A DNA stretch of 64,000 nt, from contig JAIXMQ010000034.1 in the NCBI GenBank assembly GCA_025716855.1, positions 62,001 through 126,000 on the forward strand, in the 5' to 3' direction. A model generated the notes under the pieces. It saw only the letters and a list, made by a program, of their open reading frames with translations. It had not been told where the DNA came from and did not search any database. This stretch comes from Pilaira anomala. Lineage: Eukaryota > Mucoromycota > Mucoromycetes > Mucorales > Mucoraceae. The position numbers and the translations under genes are program-made. This document shows, one piece after another, positions 11,616 to 22,403 of this stretch; position 1 is the first letter of the stretch; each line of letters begins with the position of its first letter.

Positions 11616-13264
11616 CAGTGCGTCCACCCTCAATTGGACACTTTTTTGAAAATATTGGTCGGATTTTTAAAACCAATTTCCCACTTATTTTTACCCCAAT
11701 TGGACATTTTTTTGAAGTCCAATTGGTCACTTTTTTGAGCTTCACTTGGTCACCTTTTCGAAAATCAATTGGACACTTTTTTGAAATTTGTTTATTTATT
11801 ATCCTAATGTTATATAGCAACCTTATTAAGACAGTTATCAAATTGATTTACTGAATGCTGAATAAATCCTCTGAGATGCTCAACAGGTACAGCTTCACTA
11901 GCTTCAATGATACGCGTAGTGAGCGACTCTACATCACTAAGCTTGTTACGCTTTACTTTTCCTTTTACAATAGCCCAGAACTGTTCGATAGGATTCAGTT
12001 CAGGCGAGTAAGGAGGAAGATACACTGGATTGTAACCTCTCTTAACGATGACAGGATCAATTATCTCGGGGATATGAATAGGAGCATTATCCATGACAAT
12101 AAAATACCCTTTCATTTCTGAAAATTCATCCATAATATCCATTGTGTCGTTTAAAAATTGAAGATAATGTCCACCTGTGGTTCCTTTAGGAACAGTAATT
12201 CTATCTTCGGGTGCCTTTCTCTTCGTAACTCCTACTACTTTTCTTTTCTTCACATTTCCAGCCTCTCTCATACTCAAGTTAACAACACCGATAGCCGAGA
12301 TAGCACCAATAACAGTGTGAGAAACACCTCTGGCTGAAGGTGTTGTAATAATGGCTTGGGTGCCGCGCTTAGACCACCCACTGCTTCGACGCATGTTGAT
12401 ATCAAATCCAGATTCATCGACAAAAATACAATTGTTAAGATAATCCATATTGTTATTTCTTACCCAACGATCAACCCAAACAGCACGTGCCTGAAGAGTT
12501 GCTTCTTTATTTCTACCAAGAGGATGGCGACTTACAACTTTAATGCTTAGATTTCACTCTTCACTCATGAACTCGGCTACTCTTGATTTCTTAATATCTA
12601 AACCAGCAAAGTTTGCTGTCAGATTCTCTACTGCGTCCTGAATAGTTGCAGAAGCATCCTCGTCAAAAAAATTTACCAAATGAGTCTTATGAGTTTCGTT
12701 AAGCTGGCTAACGGGTCTGTTGGAGCCAAGATTCGTTTTTTTTTTTTGTTGGGATATTTCTTTCAGGGTCATTCTCATAAGTATATTTCCACTTACGTGC
12801 TGTGTCATAATTGACATTAGCAGCTTTTGCTGCTTCCTTAGGTTTCATAAGCTTCTCTTTCAAAAAATAAAAGTATCGCTTACGATCTTCAAACGTGTAA
12901 ACGTTATATTGTACTACTCGCTCTTTTTTGGAAGAGACTTCTTCCATCACAACATCATTTGTAGCTGTTGGGAATTCAACTTGAACGTCCCTGTTCTTAA
13001 TACACTTTCGAAGATCAGTCAAGCTTTTCAAACGAAATGATGGTTCTTCAACAAAGGCAGGTGCTTCTTGACCTCTGGCATCTGTAATGTTTCTAGTACC
13101 ATCTTCATAAAAAAATTGCATGTTATACTAGTATTTATTTAAAGTAGATCTCAAAAGGTGACCAAATGGATTGACCAACTGATTTTGAAAAGGTGACCAA
13201 GTGAAGCTCAAAAAAGTGACCAATTGGACTTCAAAAAAATGTCCAATTGAGGGTGGACGCACTG
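11616..13264 (-). mobile_element. Tc1/mariner-superfamily transposon with TA target duplication
   Basis: The element starts CAGTGCGTCCACCCTCAATT at 11616 and ends with its exact reverse complement at 13264. TA flanks it on both sides (11614-11615 and 13265-13266), the duplication expected for IS630/Tc1/mariner elements. The inverted ends extend inward for over 100 bp and contain several spaced copies of a CAATTGGTCACTTTTTTGA-like motif, plausibly transposase-binding repeats. The left end has an additional block of about 65 bp that the right end lacks. It encloses one damaged transposase gene on the minus strand. It was inserted right at the outer edge of fold-back copy 1. Confidence 0.92.
11810..13121 (-). 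pseudogene. DDE transposase of the Tc1/mariner (IS630-like) superfamily, disabled
   Basis: Cut-and-paste transposase carried by the element at 11616-13264. Reading starts at ATG 13121. The N-terminal part has a helix-turn-helix-like stretch (KEAAKAANVNYDTARKWK). The frame breaks at a T run at 12736-12747, continues in the next frame (SNRPVSQLNETHKTHLV), meets an in-frame TGA at 12554-12556, and goes on without further shift to 11810. The catalytic part keeps its signatures: FVDESGFD (first Asp), VMDNAPIH (second Asp) and YSPELNPIEQFW (Glu). One frameshift and one nonsense codon make it probably inactive unless suppressed. The family usually has about 330-430 residues, and the reconstructed span fits. 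Confidence 0.9.
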
Positions 13265-13326
13265 TATTTTAACACAAAGTAGCTTAAGAGTTTATTGATA
13301 TAAAATAAAGTTTATTTTAAAAAAGG

Positions 13327-14389
13327 TTAATATTTTGTGTGCCCACCCTTCGCTTCAATTACTGCCTTCAATCTACTCGGCATTGACTTAACAAGAACTC
13401 TTAAATAATTGACATCAATTGTCGCCCATTCTTCAATAAGGACTCTCTTTAATCATTCTTGTTGTTAATAAAGTCTCTGCGTTTCGATATCAAGCTATCA
13501 AGCTTTGCCCAGATATTCTCAATTGGGTTGAGGTCTGGACTTTGTGCAGGCCAGAAATCAAATGGGTATATCTCCCATCTTGCCTTATACCAGGTGCTAT
13601 AGCTGCCGACATGGCAAGGGGCATTATCCTCCTGAAAGATAAACTTTCTATTGGTATCCTCTTCAAGTTTGCGGAGATACGGGATGAAACTGGAGGATAA
13701 AAGGTTAGCGTATCTTTCCTGGTTAACATTTTCATCTAAAATGACAAGAGGGCCGATACCACCAGCCCAAAAACAACTCCAAATCATCACTGATCCCTTT
13801 CCAAACTTATGAGTTTCAATGATTTTGTCTTCCTGGTACCTCTCACCAACCCGTCTGATTACCTTAGCACCTCCATCATTACCTGTAACCGTGAATCGAG
13901 ATTCATCTGACCAGATGACAGATGCCCACTTGTCAAACGACCAATCAACTCTTTTTTTACACCATTCGAGTCGCTTTTTCATATGTTCAGGTGTTAAACT
14001 TGGTTTGCGTGCTGGTGTGTAAATTCCAAACCCATTTTCTACCAATATTTTTTGAGAGTTTGAATGCAGATATTGATACCTGTTTGAGCCAATAGTGCGT
14101 TATGAACCCGAAGTGGCTCAAAAGGAAAACTTTTCACACTTCGAACTAGAGCTCTTGTGTCTCTATCAGAAACTTTTCTTGGTCTTCCAGTACTTTTTTT
14201 TGGTATGGCAGTACCATTTTTCTTGATTCGCTCTATACAACCAAACACGGTTGAAGTATTGAGATTCATTTTTCGTGCAATGTCCATAATCTTACAATTA
14301 CCGAACTCATGTGCACCCGAGATCTGACCGTATTGGTAATCGGTGAGATCCTTATACTTTTGGTGTTGTACGTTAGTGATGTCTTGCAT
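13327..14389 (-). pseudogene. Second Tc1-like (DD34E) transposase, frameshifted
   Basis: A different Tc1 lineage from the neighbour. ATG at 14389 begins an HTH region (FGNCKIMDIARKMNLNTSTV) with a GRPRKV hook. The frame is lost at an A run near 14045 and resumes as VENGFGIYTPARKPSL. Catalytic motifs are VIWSDESRF, FQEDNAPCH and SPDLNPIENIW, with about 34 residues between the second Asp and the Glu, as in Tc1. A second shift near 13449 restores the tail RLKAVIEAKGGHTKY, which ends at 13327. Right-end sequence near 14480-14502 ends in CTGTA, but I could not find the matching left end; it may have been lost beside the other transposon at 13264. Two frameshifts indicate an inactive copy. Confidence 0.9.
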
Positions 14390-14647
14390 TATTAAAGCGA
14401 TCGTGTTTCGAAAAGTGATTCAAACTTAAAATAAAAGTAATAGACCCTTACAATAAAAAAACTGAAATTTTAAAAAATCCATATCTTTATTCACTCCGAC
14501 TGTATGTTTCTTTAATCAAGATGTTTACTTTCAAAGGATTACTTTAAATATTTTAATACAATGGAATGATTTTATAGTTTAATTATCTTAGTCTGTTTTA
14601 AGTGGGTATGTTCTTTTTAACAAGTGTTTACGTCACAGGAACTAATT

Positions 14648-14756
14648 ATTGAATGGATATTGCTTCTGAAGCTGGTTCCGATACAATTTTGATAAAAAAA
14701 GGATAAGAAAGAAGAGATTGAATGGATGTTGCTTCAAGAGCTGGTTTCGATACAAT
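14648..14756. repeat. Direct duplication of about 40 bp
   Basis: ATTGAATGGATATTGCTTCT at 14648 and its diverged copy ATTGAATGGATGTTGCTTCA at 14717 begin two approximately 40-bp units, each ending in CGATACAAT. They lie between the transposon remnant and the 3' end of the next gene. Confidence 0.8.
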
Positions 14757-14841
14757 AAAAAAATAAAAGAATTCAATTTAATAACACCACTTGATGATAT
14801 AAAAAAAAAAAGAAAGAAAAAAAACAAGAGAAAGAGGGGCG

Positions 14842-16656
14842 TTAAGTGTCTCTTATTACTGATCCGATGGAAGGGCCACTGAAAGAAATCAAACCAATAT
14901 TTTCTTTAATAAGCTGCTTTTGGATCCTTTGGTTTTCGTGACAAGCATCCTGAAAAAAACAATAAAAATAGGTGAGTTTCACACAAAACATTCTAACTTA
15001 TATTTCCTATAAACATACATAGAGGGTTGCTAGAAGTTCCATATATTGGACTAAACCGACTCTATCACTCCAAACTGTTGGCAATTTGGCACTCCTTAAT
15101 TCTATACATTTCCAGTGTGTTTCATCATCGAGGGATATTTCTGATAGGGTAACTTGTGATTTGATGACATGAACCCCGTAAACCTTTAGCTTCATAAATG
15201 TTGACAATGACGAATCGTTGTAATGGGCTGCCTCTTTTCTTAATGATGATATTCCACATTCCAATATCTTCAGAGTGTCTTCAATTGAATGTGTCGCATT
15301 TTCTTTAAGTTGTCCACTAAATAAATGGGTAAGAACCTGTTTATTTTAAAGAACACAGTAAATGTATTACCTTGACGCCTCTACAATAATAAGTTCCATA
15401 TTATTATGGGTAGTTAAGGTACCAAGGGCATCAATGCATTTGCTTGGTGGTGCAGATCGAAGGTCGTAATCACAGTCTTTTTGGTTCAGCATTTTGGAAG
15501 AGATAAACTCTGACTCACACCTAAAAAGAAGCATAGTTAGTACTTTTTTCTCTTTGCATGCTTTTTTTTTACCATTTGAACTCAATAAAATCAAGTGTTT
15601 TTCCCAGTGCTAACAATGAAGGTATGACATTTTCAACGAAGTGTGTCCTTTCATGATTTGAGATATTGATCGGGGGTGAGCTACAAACAAGGTGGAAGGC
15701 TGTGAGAGAATACTTTATAATATTAAAAAACTCTTTGCGATTGTCCTGTCCCCCGCTAAGCTTAGAGGTCCACATTTCTTCAAGAAATGATTCGTAATTG
15801 GTTTCACTGTCTAACAATTCAACGACATAATCAAATAAACCAAGCGATGTGAGCGAGTAGTTTTCTTTTTGTTGATTTTTATACTGGTTGTATAAATTTT
15901 TTGAGGTTGAGTTAGTTTGAGAAAATGAGGTCCCAAAGTGGATGAACTGACTTAAAGCTTCAGTTTGAATTTTACGCAACTTGGGTTTATGAGGACGTTC
16001 AACTGGCGCAGAGGGTGGGTTAATAATGTACATAGATGAGCCTTCACCTACATCTGTTGCAGCCTTTAAGAAAATATAGGAAAATCAGTAAAGTTAAGTA
16101 ACCGATTGAAGATAACAGAATGCCATTGGTAAAGTATAAATACCTGATTCGTTATTTCATTAAGAGCACGTCGTTTAGTACTCTTAAAAAGGTAGTTAAT
16201 ATTAATGCATCTAGTTTTTGTTTTGTTTCGTTTTTATTTTACTTACAGGTTGATTCATAGCTATATTATTGACACTAGCAACATTAACTACTTCGTTCTG
16301 CGATATGTTGTTGATACTGACTGCTTGGTGTTCTTCATTCTCGATCTGATGTCCTCTTCCAGTAGATCCTAAACATCTTGATTTCAAAAGTGCCTAAATG
16401 TAAAACAAAGGTTAATTGTCTTTTTGAGAAAGAATCGTATTTAGCTTTTACTTACATCAACTTGTGTCGTAGCTTTCAACACGTATTTGTTCAGGCTTTT
16501 TTGAGCCTTTCCTATTGTTTTTAGATCACTTTTGATTTTTAACAGAACTTGATTCAAGCTCAATTCTTCTGTGGTATAATCTTGGTCATAGCTAATGATG
16601 GCATCAACAATGTCCCACTCTTTTGGTGAAGTTCGGAAGAAGTAATTTAGTGACAT
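14842..16656 (-). CDS. Unnamed fungal (probably Mucorales-expanded) protein, seven exons
   Basis: Exons 16656-16456, 16393-16247, 16182-16144, 16063-15573, 15520-15371, 15316-15019 and 14949-14842 join in frame to about 477 residues with no stop. No signal peptide or membrane segment is visible. The N-terminal third is polar. The C-terminal third holds the most ordered part: KCIDALGTL, then MELIIVEASSG, then IEDTLKILECGISSLRKEA, and near the end LRSAKLPTVWSDR. From memory, many hypothetical proteins in Mucorales share this order (an Asp motif, a strand ending in E-x-S-G, a helix with LxxGIxxL). The D...ExS arrangement could be a divergent PD-(D/E)XK nuclease core, but the usual Lys is not evident. 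An intact frame inside a transposon-rich island suggests it is expressed or recent. Function unknown. Confidence 0.8.
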
Positions 16657-17612
16657 GTTTTAGTGATGAAGAAAGCTAAAAAATTGCTTTTTTTTGGGGG
16701 TCGATTTACACGGTCATTTAAGTCCTTTTTTTTTAAAAAATTACATAAGGATTCTTGGCGTCTTAAGTGTTTCATGTAGATAAGGAAAATTTTTGGCTAA
16801 TTCTTGTTACACAACATGGTACATACAACACAAAAAAAAAAAAGAAAAAGAAAGTGAAATGTGTGAAGAAGGAGAAACAGAATCTTATTTTATATTAAAT
16901 TTTAAAAAGTAGTTTATCACTTGGCTAAGAATTACATTTTATTAATGAGGATTAAAAACTTGTTAAGAATTGTACTTTATAGTTATTTATAGTGCATTCA
17001 CACATTGTTGAGTAATTTATCAATGCTTATTTGTGGTCAACTAAAAATAGAAGAGAAATAGTTTATGAAGTTGACTTTTTGCGAGTAGCGCAGAACTACT
17101 AATATCGTATAGTTTGATAGAATTAAAATTATACATCATTTATTAGTGCAGTAAAAATAACAAAAATGATAGTATCAATCGGTAAATAGTATTCGTTTTA
17201 AATAGAGTATTGTATTAGGTAATTACATTGTTTTTTAATAAAATTGTTCACTAATAATTCATTTACTTTCATTTAGTTAGCTATATAGATCATTTCATCA
17301 GTTCATGATATGTATCCGTGTCAATAATACTATACACCAATTATTATAATCATTGTAACTTTATAGCATTTCATTAATAAAATATGTGTAGTTATTTTAG
17401 TTTAAGCATTTGGTTTTTTGTGTGTGTTCTGAGTCAATTTTGACGTAAACAAAGCAGCCCTTCAAGAATTCACACCCGGGTTTTAAAAAATCCAAACAAG
17501 AATTAAAGTTTCCTGCCTTTTTAAGAATAGTTATAAGAATTGATATTTACACACCCAAAAAGATAATCACCCAAAAGAAAAAAAAAGATACGATATAATA
17601 TTTTCTTCTTCT
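16657..17612. other. Intergenic, nothing recognised
   Basis: AT-rich DNA upstream of the minus-strand unnamed gene, with A runs and no supported frame on either strand. Confidence 0.5.
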
Positions 17613-18077
17613 CCACTGGAAAAAAAACACATTTTTGGAAGGATTTATCATTAAAGCTCTTCTTGAACAGGACAACATTTTTCCTGTAATAATCTAGAAG
17701 GAGGATGGTTTCTTTCCCGCTTTTTTTTTCTAAACTTTTTTTTTTTTTTTACACGGATCAAGACCAGACCTGCATGATTTAATAATTGAAAGGAAAAACA
17801 ATTGATAAAAAAAAAACTTGTTTAATAACATTTGATTCTTTTATATTACAAAATACATTTTGAAAGAAGGATGTATATATCAATCCCTAAAATCTTCTTG
17901 AACAGGACAACATTTTTCTTGTAGTTAATAATTTGTAATGGAAGAGACTTCTTTCTTGATTTATTTTGCTTCACACTGATCAATCAATAAACAAATCATC
18001 AGAAATGAAACTAAAATTAGACGAGACCGGGCCCATATGATTGATAAATCCTTCCAAAAGTGGTTTTTTTCCAGTGG
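17613..18077. mobile_element. Short inverted-repeat (MITE-like) element
   Basis: The left end at 17613-17650 (CCACTGGAAAAAAAACACAT, then GGAAGGATTTATCA) matches in inverse the right end at 18042-18077 (TGATAAATCCTTCCAAAAG, then TTTTTTTCCAGTGG). The repeats are about 37 bp with a few differences and bound about 465 bp. Inside, a left-arm segment including TCTTCTTGAACAGGACAACA occurs twice (near 17658 and 17893), so the left part was duplicated. There is no coding capacity. No clear target duplication was found, so the superfamily is not assigned. Its right end is about 40 bp from the first codons of the auxilin-like frame. Confidence 0.75.
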
Positions 18078-18120
18078 GTGTGTATTCCACCCCCGCTAAA
18101 ATGTTATATTTTTTTATGTT

Positions 18121-19309
18121 TTGGGTGACGAAGATGAGGATCCAGCACTTGAAAAGGAAAATGAAGAGAAATTCAAAAGAGAACAAGAAGAACGTAGAAG
18201 AGAGTACCTGGATCAATTAAAACGAGAAAAACCTATACCTCCTACACCTTCACCACGACCTACTACGATGGATACTGCATACGCTGATCGAGAACGTAAA
18301 CAGGGTAATTTTTACTTTAATAAGGGCCAATTTGTGGAAGCCGAAGCGTTTTATAGTGCGGCCATTGCTTCATTACCCATCGGTCATAGTGAACTTGTCC
18401 TGCTCTGTAATAATCATGCAGCGGCTCGATTAAAGTTGGGAAAGTATCATGAATGTTTATCGGATTGTACTGTAGCCATTGATATTGCTCGTAAACAAAT
18501 GACGTATAGTGCCATCTTGGGTGATCCGACTTGGCGGTCTCAAATGATCAAGGCCTTACATCGTAAAGCATCTGCGTTGGAGGGATTAGGGATGTTTGAA
18601 GCAGCTATTCAATCGTATGAGGAGTATATTCGGTTAGAAGGATCTCGTAGTGCACAAGTAGCGCAAGGGATTCAACGATGTCAACAAGCTTTATTAGAAA
18701 AGAGACATCCACCACCACCACCTCATCCCTCTCAACAGCAACAACAACCACCTCCTCAACCGCCAAGACCCAGTACCAATGGACCTAATTGGAAACCATC
18801 CAACACTACTTCTGCGTTTCCCGATATCGATTTCAACATGTTTATTCCTAAACGTACACCAGAACAATTAGCAACCCAAGAAGAGATCAATAAGAGTAAA
18901 GCAGTAAAAGAGATACGAGAACGAGAAAAACAAAAGGAAGCAGAAGATTTAGAGCGTCTTCAGAATGAAGATAAAGTGAATGCAAAGATCGTTTCATGGA
19001 AAATGGGGAAAGATAGAAACTTGAGAGCTTTATTAGGTTCACTTCATGTGATTTTATGGCCGGGTGTGCAATGGAAGAGTGTACAGATGAGTGAATTGTT
19101 AGAGCCTAGAAAATGTAAAATTACTTATATGAAGGCAATTGCTAAAGTTCATCCTGACAAGGTAAAAATATATCTATAATTTTTTTTTTTTATTCATTCT
19201 TTTTGGTTAGCTTCCTGCAAATGCAACAGTAGAACAACGTATGTTGGCAAGTAGTATCTTTACTACTTTAAATCAAGCTTGGGATTTATTTAAAATTGAA
19301 AATAAATTA
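18121..19309 (+). CDS. Auxilin/Swa2-like TPR and J-domain protein, 5' end apparently missing
   Basis: Co-chaperone that recruits Hsp70 through its J-domain to strip clathrin from vesicles. Exon 1 runs to 19161, intron 19162-19210, exon 2 19211-19309. Residues visible: an acidic/charged stretch (DEDEDPALEKENEEKFKREQ), TPR repeats beginning at DRERKQGNFYFNKGQFVEAE, a proline/glutamine linker (PPPPPHPSQQQQQPPPQPP), an FPDIDFNMF segment, a coiled region, then an auxilin-type J-domain at the C-terminus with the HPDK signature (IAKVHPDKLPA) and LNQAWDLFK. The frame is open from 18100 but has no ATG until 18268. An in-frame TAA lies at 18097 and a MITE-like element ends at 18077. The usual N-terminal clathrin-binding/UBA part was not found upstream. 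It may start at 18268 or be a truncated gene. Confidence 0.82.
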
Positions 19310-19419
19310 TAGAAAAAAAAAGAGAGAGAGCTTTGCCTTATACCACATGTAGATTGTCTGGAGATCCTAAAAGATGAAGAAATCACTCATACTTTGACAT
19401 TAGATTCCTTATCCATTGC

Positions 19420-21399
19420 TTCGTCTTCGGTGATATTTTATATTTTAAAAGTCCATAATATAACGTTGCACAGTAGATGTTGGTTTAAATTCTAAATCCA
19501 TTGCAATTTTAAATTCTTCCCATGTATGTAGACATAGTATAAGTTGCTTGTCGAATAATACGATAGTACCATAACCTTGCATGATCAGTTAATAGTGATA
19601 CTGTGTAAGCCGCCCAACGTGTTTTTTAAAAGTTAAGATAATGTCCCACAGCAGCATACCAATTATTTAACTTTGTAATATCCCTTGTACCATCATAGTT
19701 TGGTGGAGTAAGAATACGTATTTGAGTATTCATAAAAGGCTGTTGTGGTTGTTGTATGATAGATGACTGCTGCTGCTACTGTTGTTGTTGTTGTTGTTGT
19801 CTTTCTAATGCTGTAGAGATAAGTTGTAATACCTGCTCTTCTGAAAACGTTTTAGTGCCTGTAGATTCCCATCCTAATCGATATTTTGGTATTGTATACG
19901 GTACATAAGCTGCTTGGTGATATTGATGAATGTAGTGGCTTTTCCTATCACCAGTTTCCAAGCTATCTGTAAGATTTAATATATACTTACAGATGTATCA
20001 TTTTTGACTGTTTCCCATCAGATTACAATTAAAAAAATATTTGTATTTGGTTCAAACAAAGCCGCTTTTCAAGAGTATCGTTAGAAGAAATTCCTTTCGC
20101 GCATCAATAACTCATTTACATTGCTTCTAATTATTTTTAAAAAAAATAATGGTATGTTCTATCATTGTTACTAATTATATCGACTTTTTCGCTTGCTAAG
20201 TTCCATGAAAAACGATACAACACTTGGTGGTCCAATTAGTGACAATATCATTATTCTAATTCTAATCAATGATACAGAACTATGGAAAATATCAAACAAA
20301 AAGAAAGAAATCAGGCATCTTTGAATAAAAAAAAGGTATCACTGTTGTGTTTTACATTACCAATTTGATATAGCCAGCCAGTTATATTACATTGTGAAAA
20401 ATGTTTTCATTGACAGGACCATGATTTGTGAGAGGGAGGTAAATGGGTTGTGGGCCGACGTTCGCACTATTACAGTGGGAGGTCGCAACGTCACACTTCG
20501 CAAACACAAACCACTAACTAATACTTTTAGGGAGGTAAATGGGTTGTGGGCCGACGTTCGCACTATTACAGTGGGAGGTCGCAACGTCACACTTCGCAGA
20601 AAGATTAGACAAGTCAATGAGAAATCATACTTTCAGCAATAACATAGCAGCGAAAGCTTGCTTGTTAAATAATATATTGGCCAGCAGTTGTTAAAAAAAA
20701 TAGTGATGAGCATGGGAGAATCAGCTAAAAAAAAAGAGAAAGAAATCAGGCATCTTTGAATAAAAAAAAGGTATCACTGTTGTGTTTTACATTACCAATT
20801 TGATATAGCCAGCCAGTTATATTACATTGTGAAAAATGTTTTCATTGACAGGACCATGATTTGTGAGAGGGAGGTAAATGGGTTGTGGGCCGACGTTCGC
20901 ACTATTACAGTGGGAGGTCGCAACGTCACACTTCGCAAACACAAACCACTAACTAATACTTTTAGGGAGGTAAATGGGTTGTGGGCCGACGTTCGCACTA
21001 TTACAGTGGGAGGTCGCAACGTCACACTTCGCAGAAAGATTAGACAAGTCAATGAGAAATCATACTTTCAGCAATAACATAGCAGCGAAAGCTTGCTTGT
21101 TAAATAATATATTGGCCAGCAGTTGTTAAAAAATAGTGATGAGCATGGGAGAATCATGGCTAAAAGAACAAGAAAGAAATTAGGCATCTTTGGAAAAAAA
21201 TTTTTTTTTATAAAATCAAAAAAAAAAATACCCAAGTTTTGATGGTATTTATTTGTTCAACTGCAGTTTGAGCTTGATCTAACATTTCAGCTTCGTTTTA
21301 TTCTGCTAACGCTTCAACCGTGCCTTCTGTTAACTGTGCTATATGTTCTGGGTTTAATTCAATTTGATTTTCAGGTAAAGTATTGTTTGTTTGGCTCAT
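19420..21399 (-). pseudogene. LTR-retrotransposon Gag relic, split by tandem repeats
   Basis: Minus-strand remnants in order: ATG at 21399 starts MSQTNNTLPENQIELNPEHI, with a TAA before NEAEMLDQAQTAVEQI, ending near 21224. After the tandem repeat the reading resumes near 19975 with SHYIHQYHQAAYVPYTIPKY and a CAG/CAA-coded Gln run broken by a stop (19775-19800). Then come RILTPPNYDGTRDITKLNNW, a stop, HARLWYY, and a shifted WEEFKIAMDLEFKPTSTVQ near 19500. A proline/tryptophan block followed by W-x2-F-K and a phenylalanine/proline pair is typical of Ty3/Gypsy-type Gag (Retrotrans_gag). Several stops and shifts show it is dead. No protease, RT or LTR was found nearby. Confidence 0.7.
20306..21175. 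repeat. Two tandem 435-bp units, each with a duplicated 69-bp CG-rich motif
   Basis: Unit 1 (20306-20740) and unit 2 (20741-21175) are nearly identical, differing mainly in A-run length. A partial third start (AGAAAGAAATTAGGCATCTT) follows near 21171. Within each unit a 69-bp block starting GGGAGGTAAATGGGTTGTGG occurs twice, 96 bp apart: 20434-20502, 20530-20598, 20869-20937 and 20965-21033. The block is about half G+C with six CpG, unlike its AT-rich surroundings. Because 96 is a multiple of three, a plus-strand frame stays open over both blocks and repeats EVNGLWADVRTITVGGRNVT. Whether this is coding is unknown. Confidence 0.93.
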
Positions 21400-21899
21400 T
21401 ATAGGGAAAAAAAAGAAAAGGGGTTTGAGTTATAATTACATTCACGTTGTTACGCCTCTTTAATTCTAAATGAGGGTAACACCAACTATCAAAAAACATA
21501 TAAATACCCCTTCCCAAAAACATCATAAATAAATCTTCAATCAAGTAATAACTTAAAATAAGTTCATTTGTATTCAATAGAGAGTTGTGGGAGCTGGTTA
21601 GAGAGTTGTGGGAGCTGGTTATTTACTCCCGAAATTTATTAAAAAAGGAAATCGTGGTCACACGTTACACCACATTTCGTGAATAACGTCGAGTTATCCT
21701 CGAAAATTCTGTGAATAAAAGCTCGTTATTCACGAAATATTTTATCCAATCACATACAACTATTTGTCATATTTCTTGATTTTAGTGCTATGTACATACA
21801 TGCATCATGTCATTGTCATGGTTTTAAGAGCTTTAAAAAAGTATTATGGTTTATTTATTTCTTCTTCTGTATACATAACAATATTTCAAATGTCTAACA

Positions 21900-22403
21900 A
21901 TACTTACGACTTCCTCAACGCAGACTTATCTGTCAACAACAGCAACAACACCAACAAAGTTCTATTGAGCCTAAGTCCTTGTTCAAATCTGCTATACAAT
22001 AGCGCTCTATCATCTAGTTAAAAATCATCCCAATTGTTGCATATGCTATGTTAAAAATCAATTCTAAATCAGTCAGTCTTGATGGATATGCTAAACGTCT
22101 AAGCATAATAGCTAAAGCATAGTCTCGATTCATTGTAAAACTTTGAGACGAGTTGCTTCTAAAAGAGATTTTGTCAGGCTATTCTCTTTATATCTGCCTA
22201 CGTAGAGCGAAACAAGTACTTACACAAATCGTCGTCCAAGGAGACAAAGTCTAACCTCTGGCGATGATTGTGCAAGGCATAGGCTCTATGATTACGACCA
22301 AATCGAGTGAATAATCGTCTTCATTTTCTGATTCTTTTTCAATGAGGTTAATTAATCTCTCCGTCAAGGTCTCGGCAATATTTAAAAGGTTATGGGTAGA
22401 CAT
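21900..22403 (-). pseudogene. PIF/Harbinger-like transposase N-terminal relic
   Basis: ATG at 22403 begins MSTHNLLNIAETLTERLINL and stops after about 50 codons. Further along the minus strand, in shifted frames, are YVGRYKENSLTKSLLEATRL and then RDYALAIMLRRLAYPSRL plus DLELIFNIAYATIGMIFN, ending at a stop near 22019. The LRRLAYPxRxxDL pattern followed by a phenylalanine and a helix matches, from memory, the region before the DDE_Tnp_4 nuclease in fungal Harbinger-type proteins. The nuclease part is absent. The opposite strand has a low-complexity Gln/Asn stretch near 21890-21990 that is probably a shadow. Confidence 0.5.
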
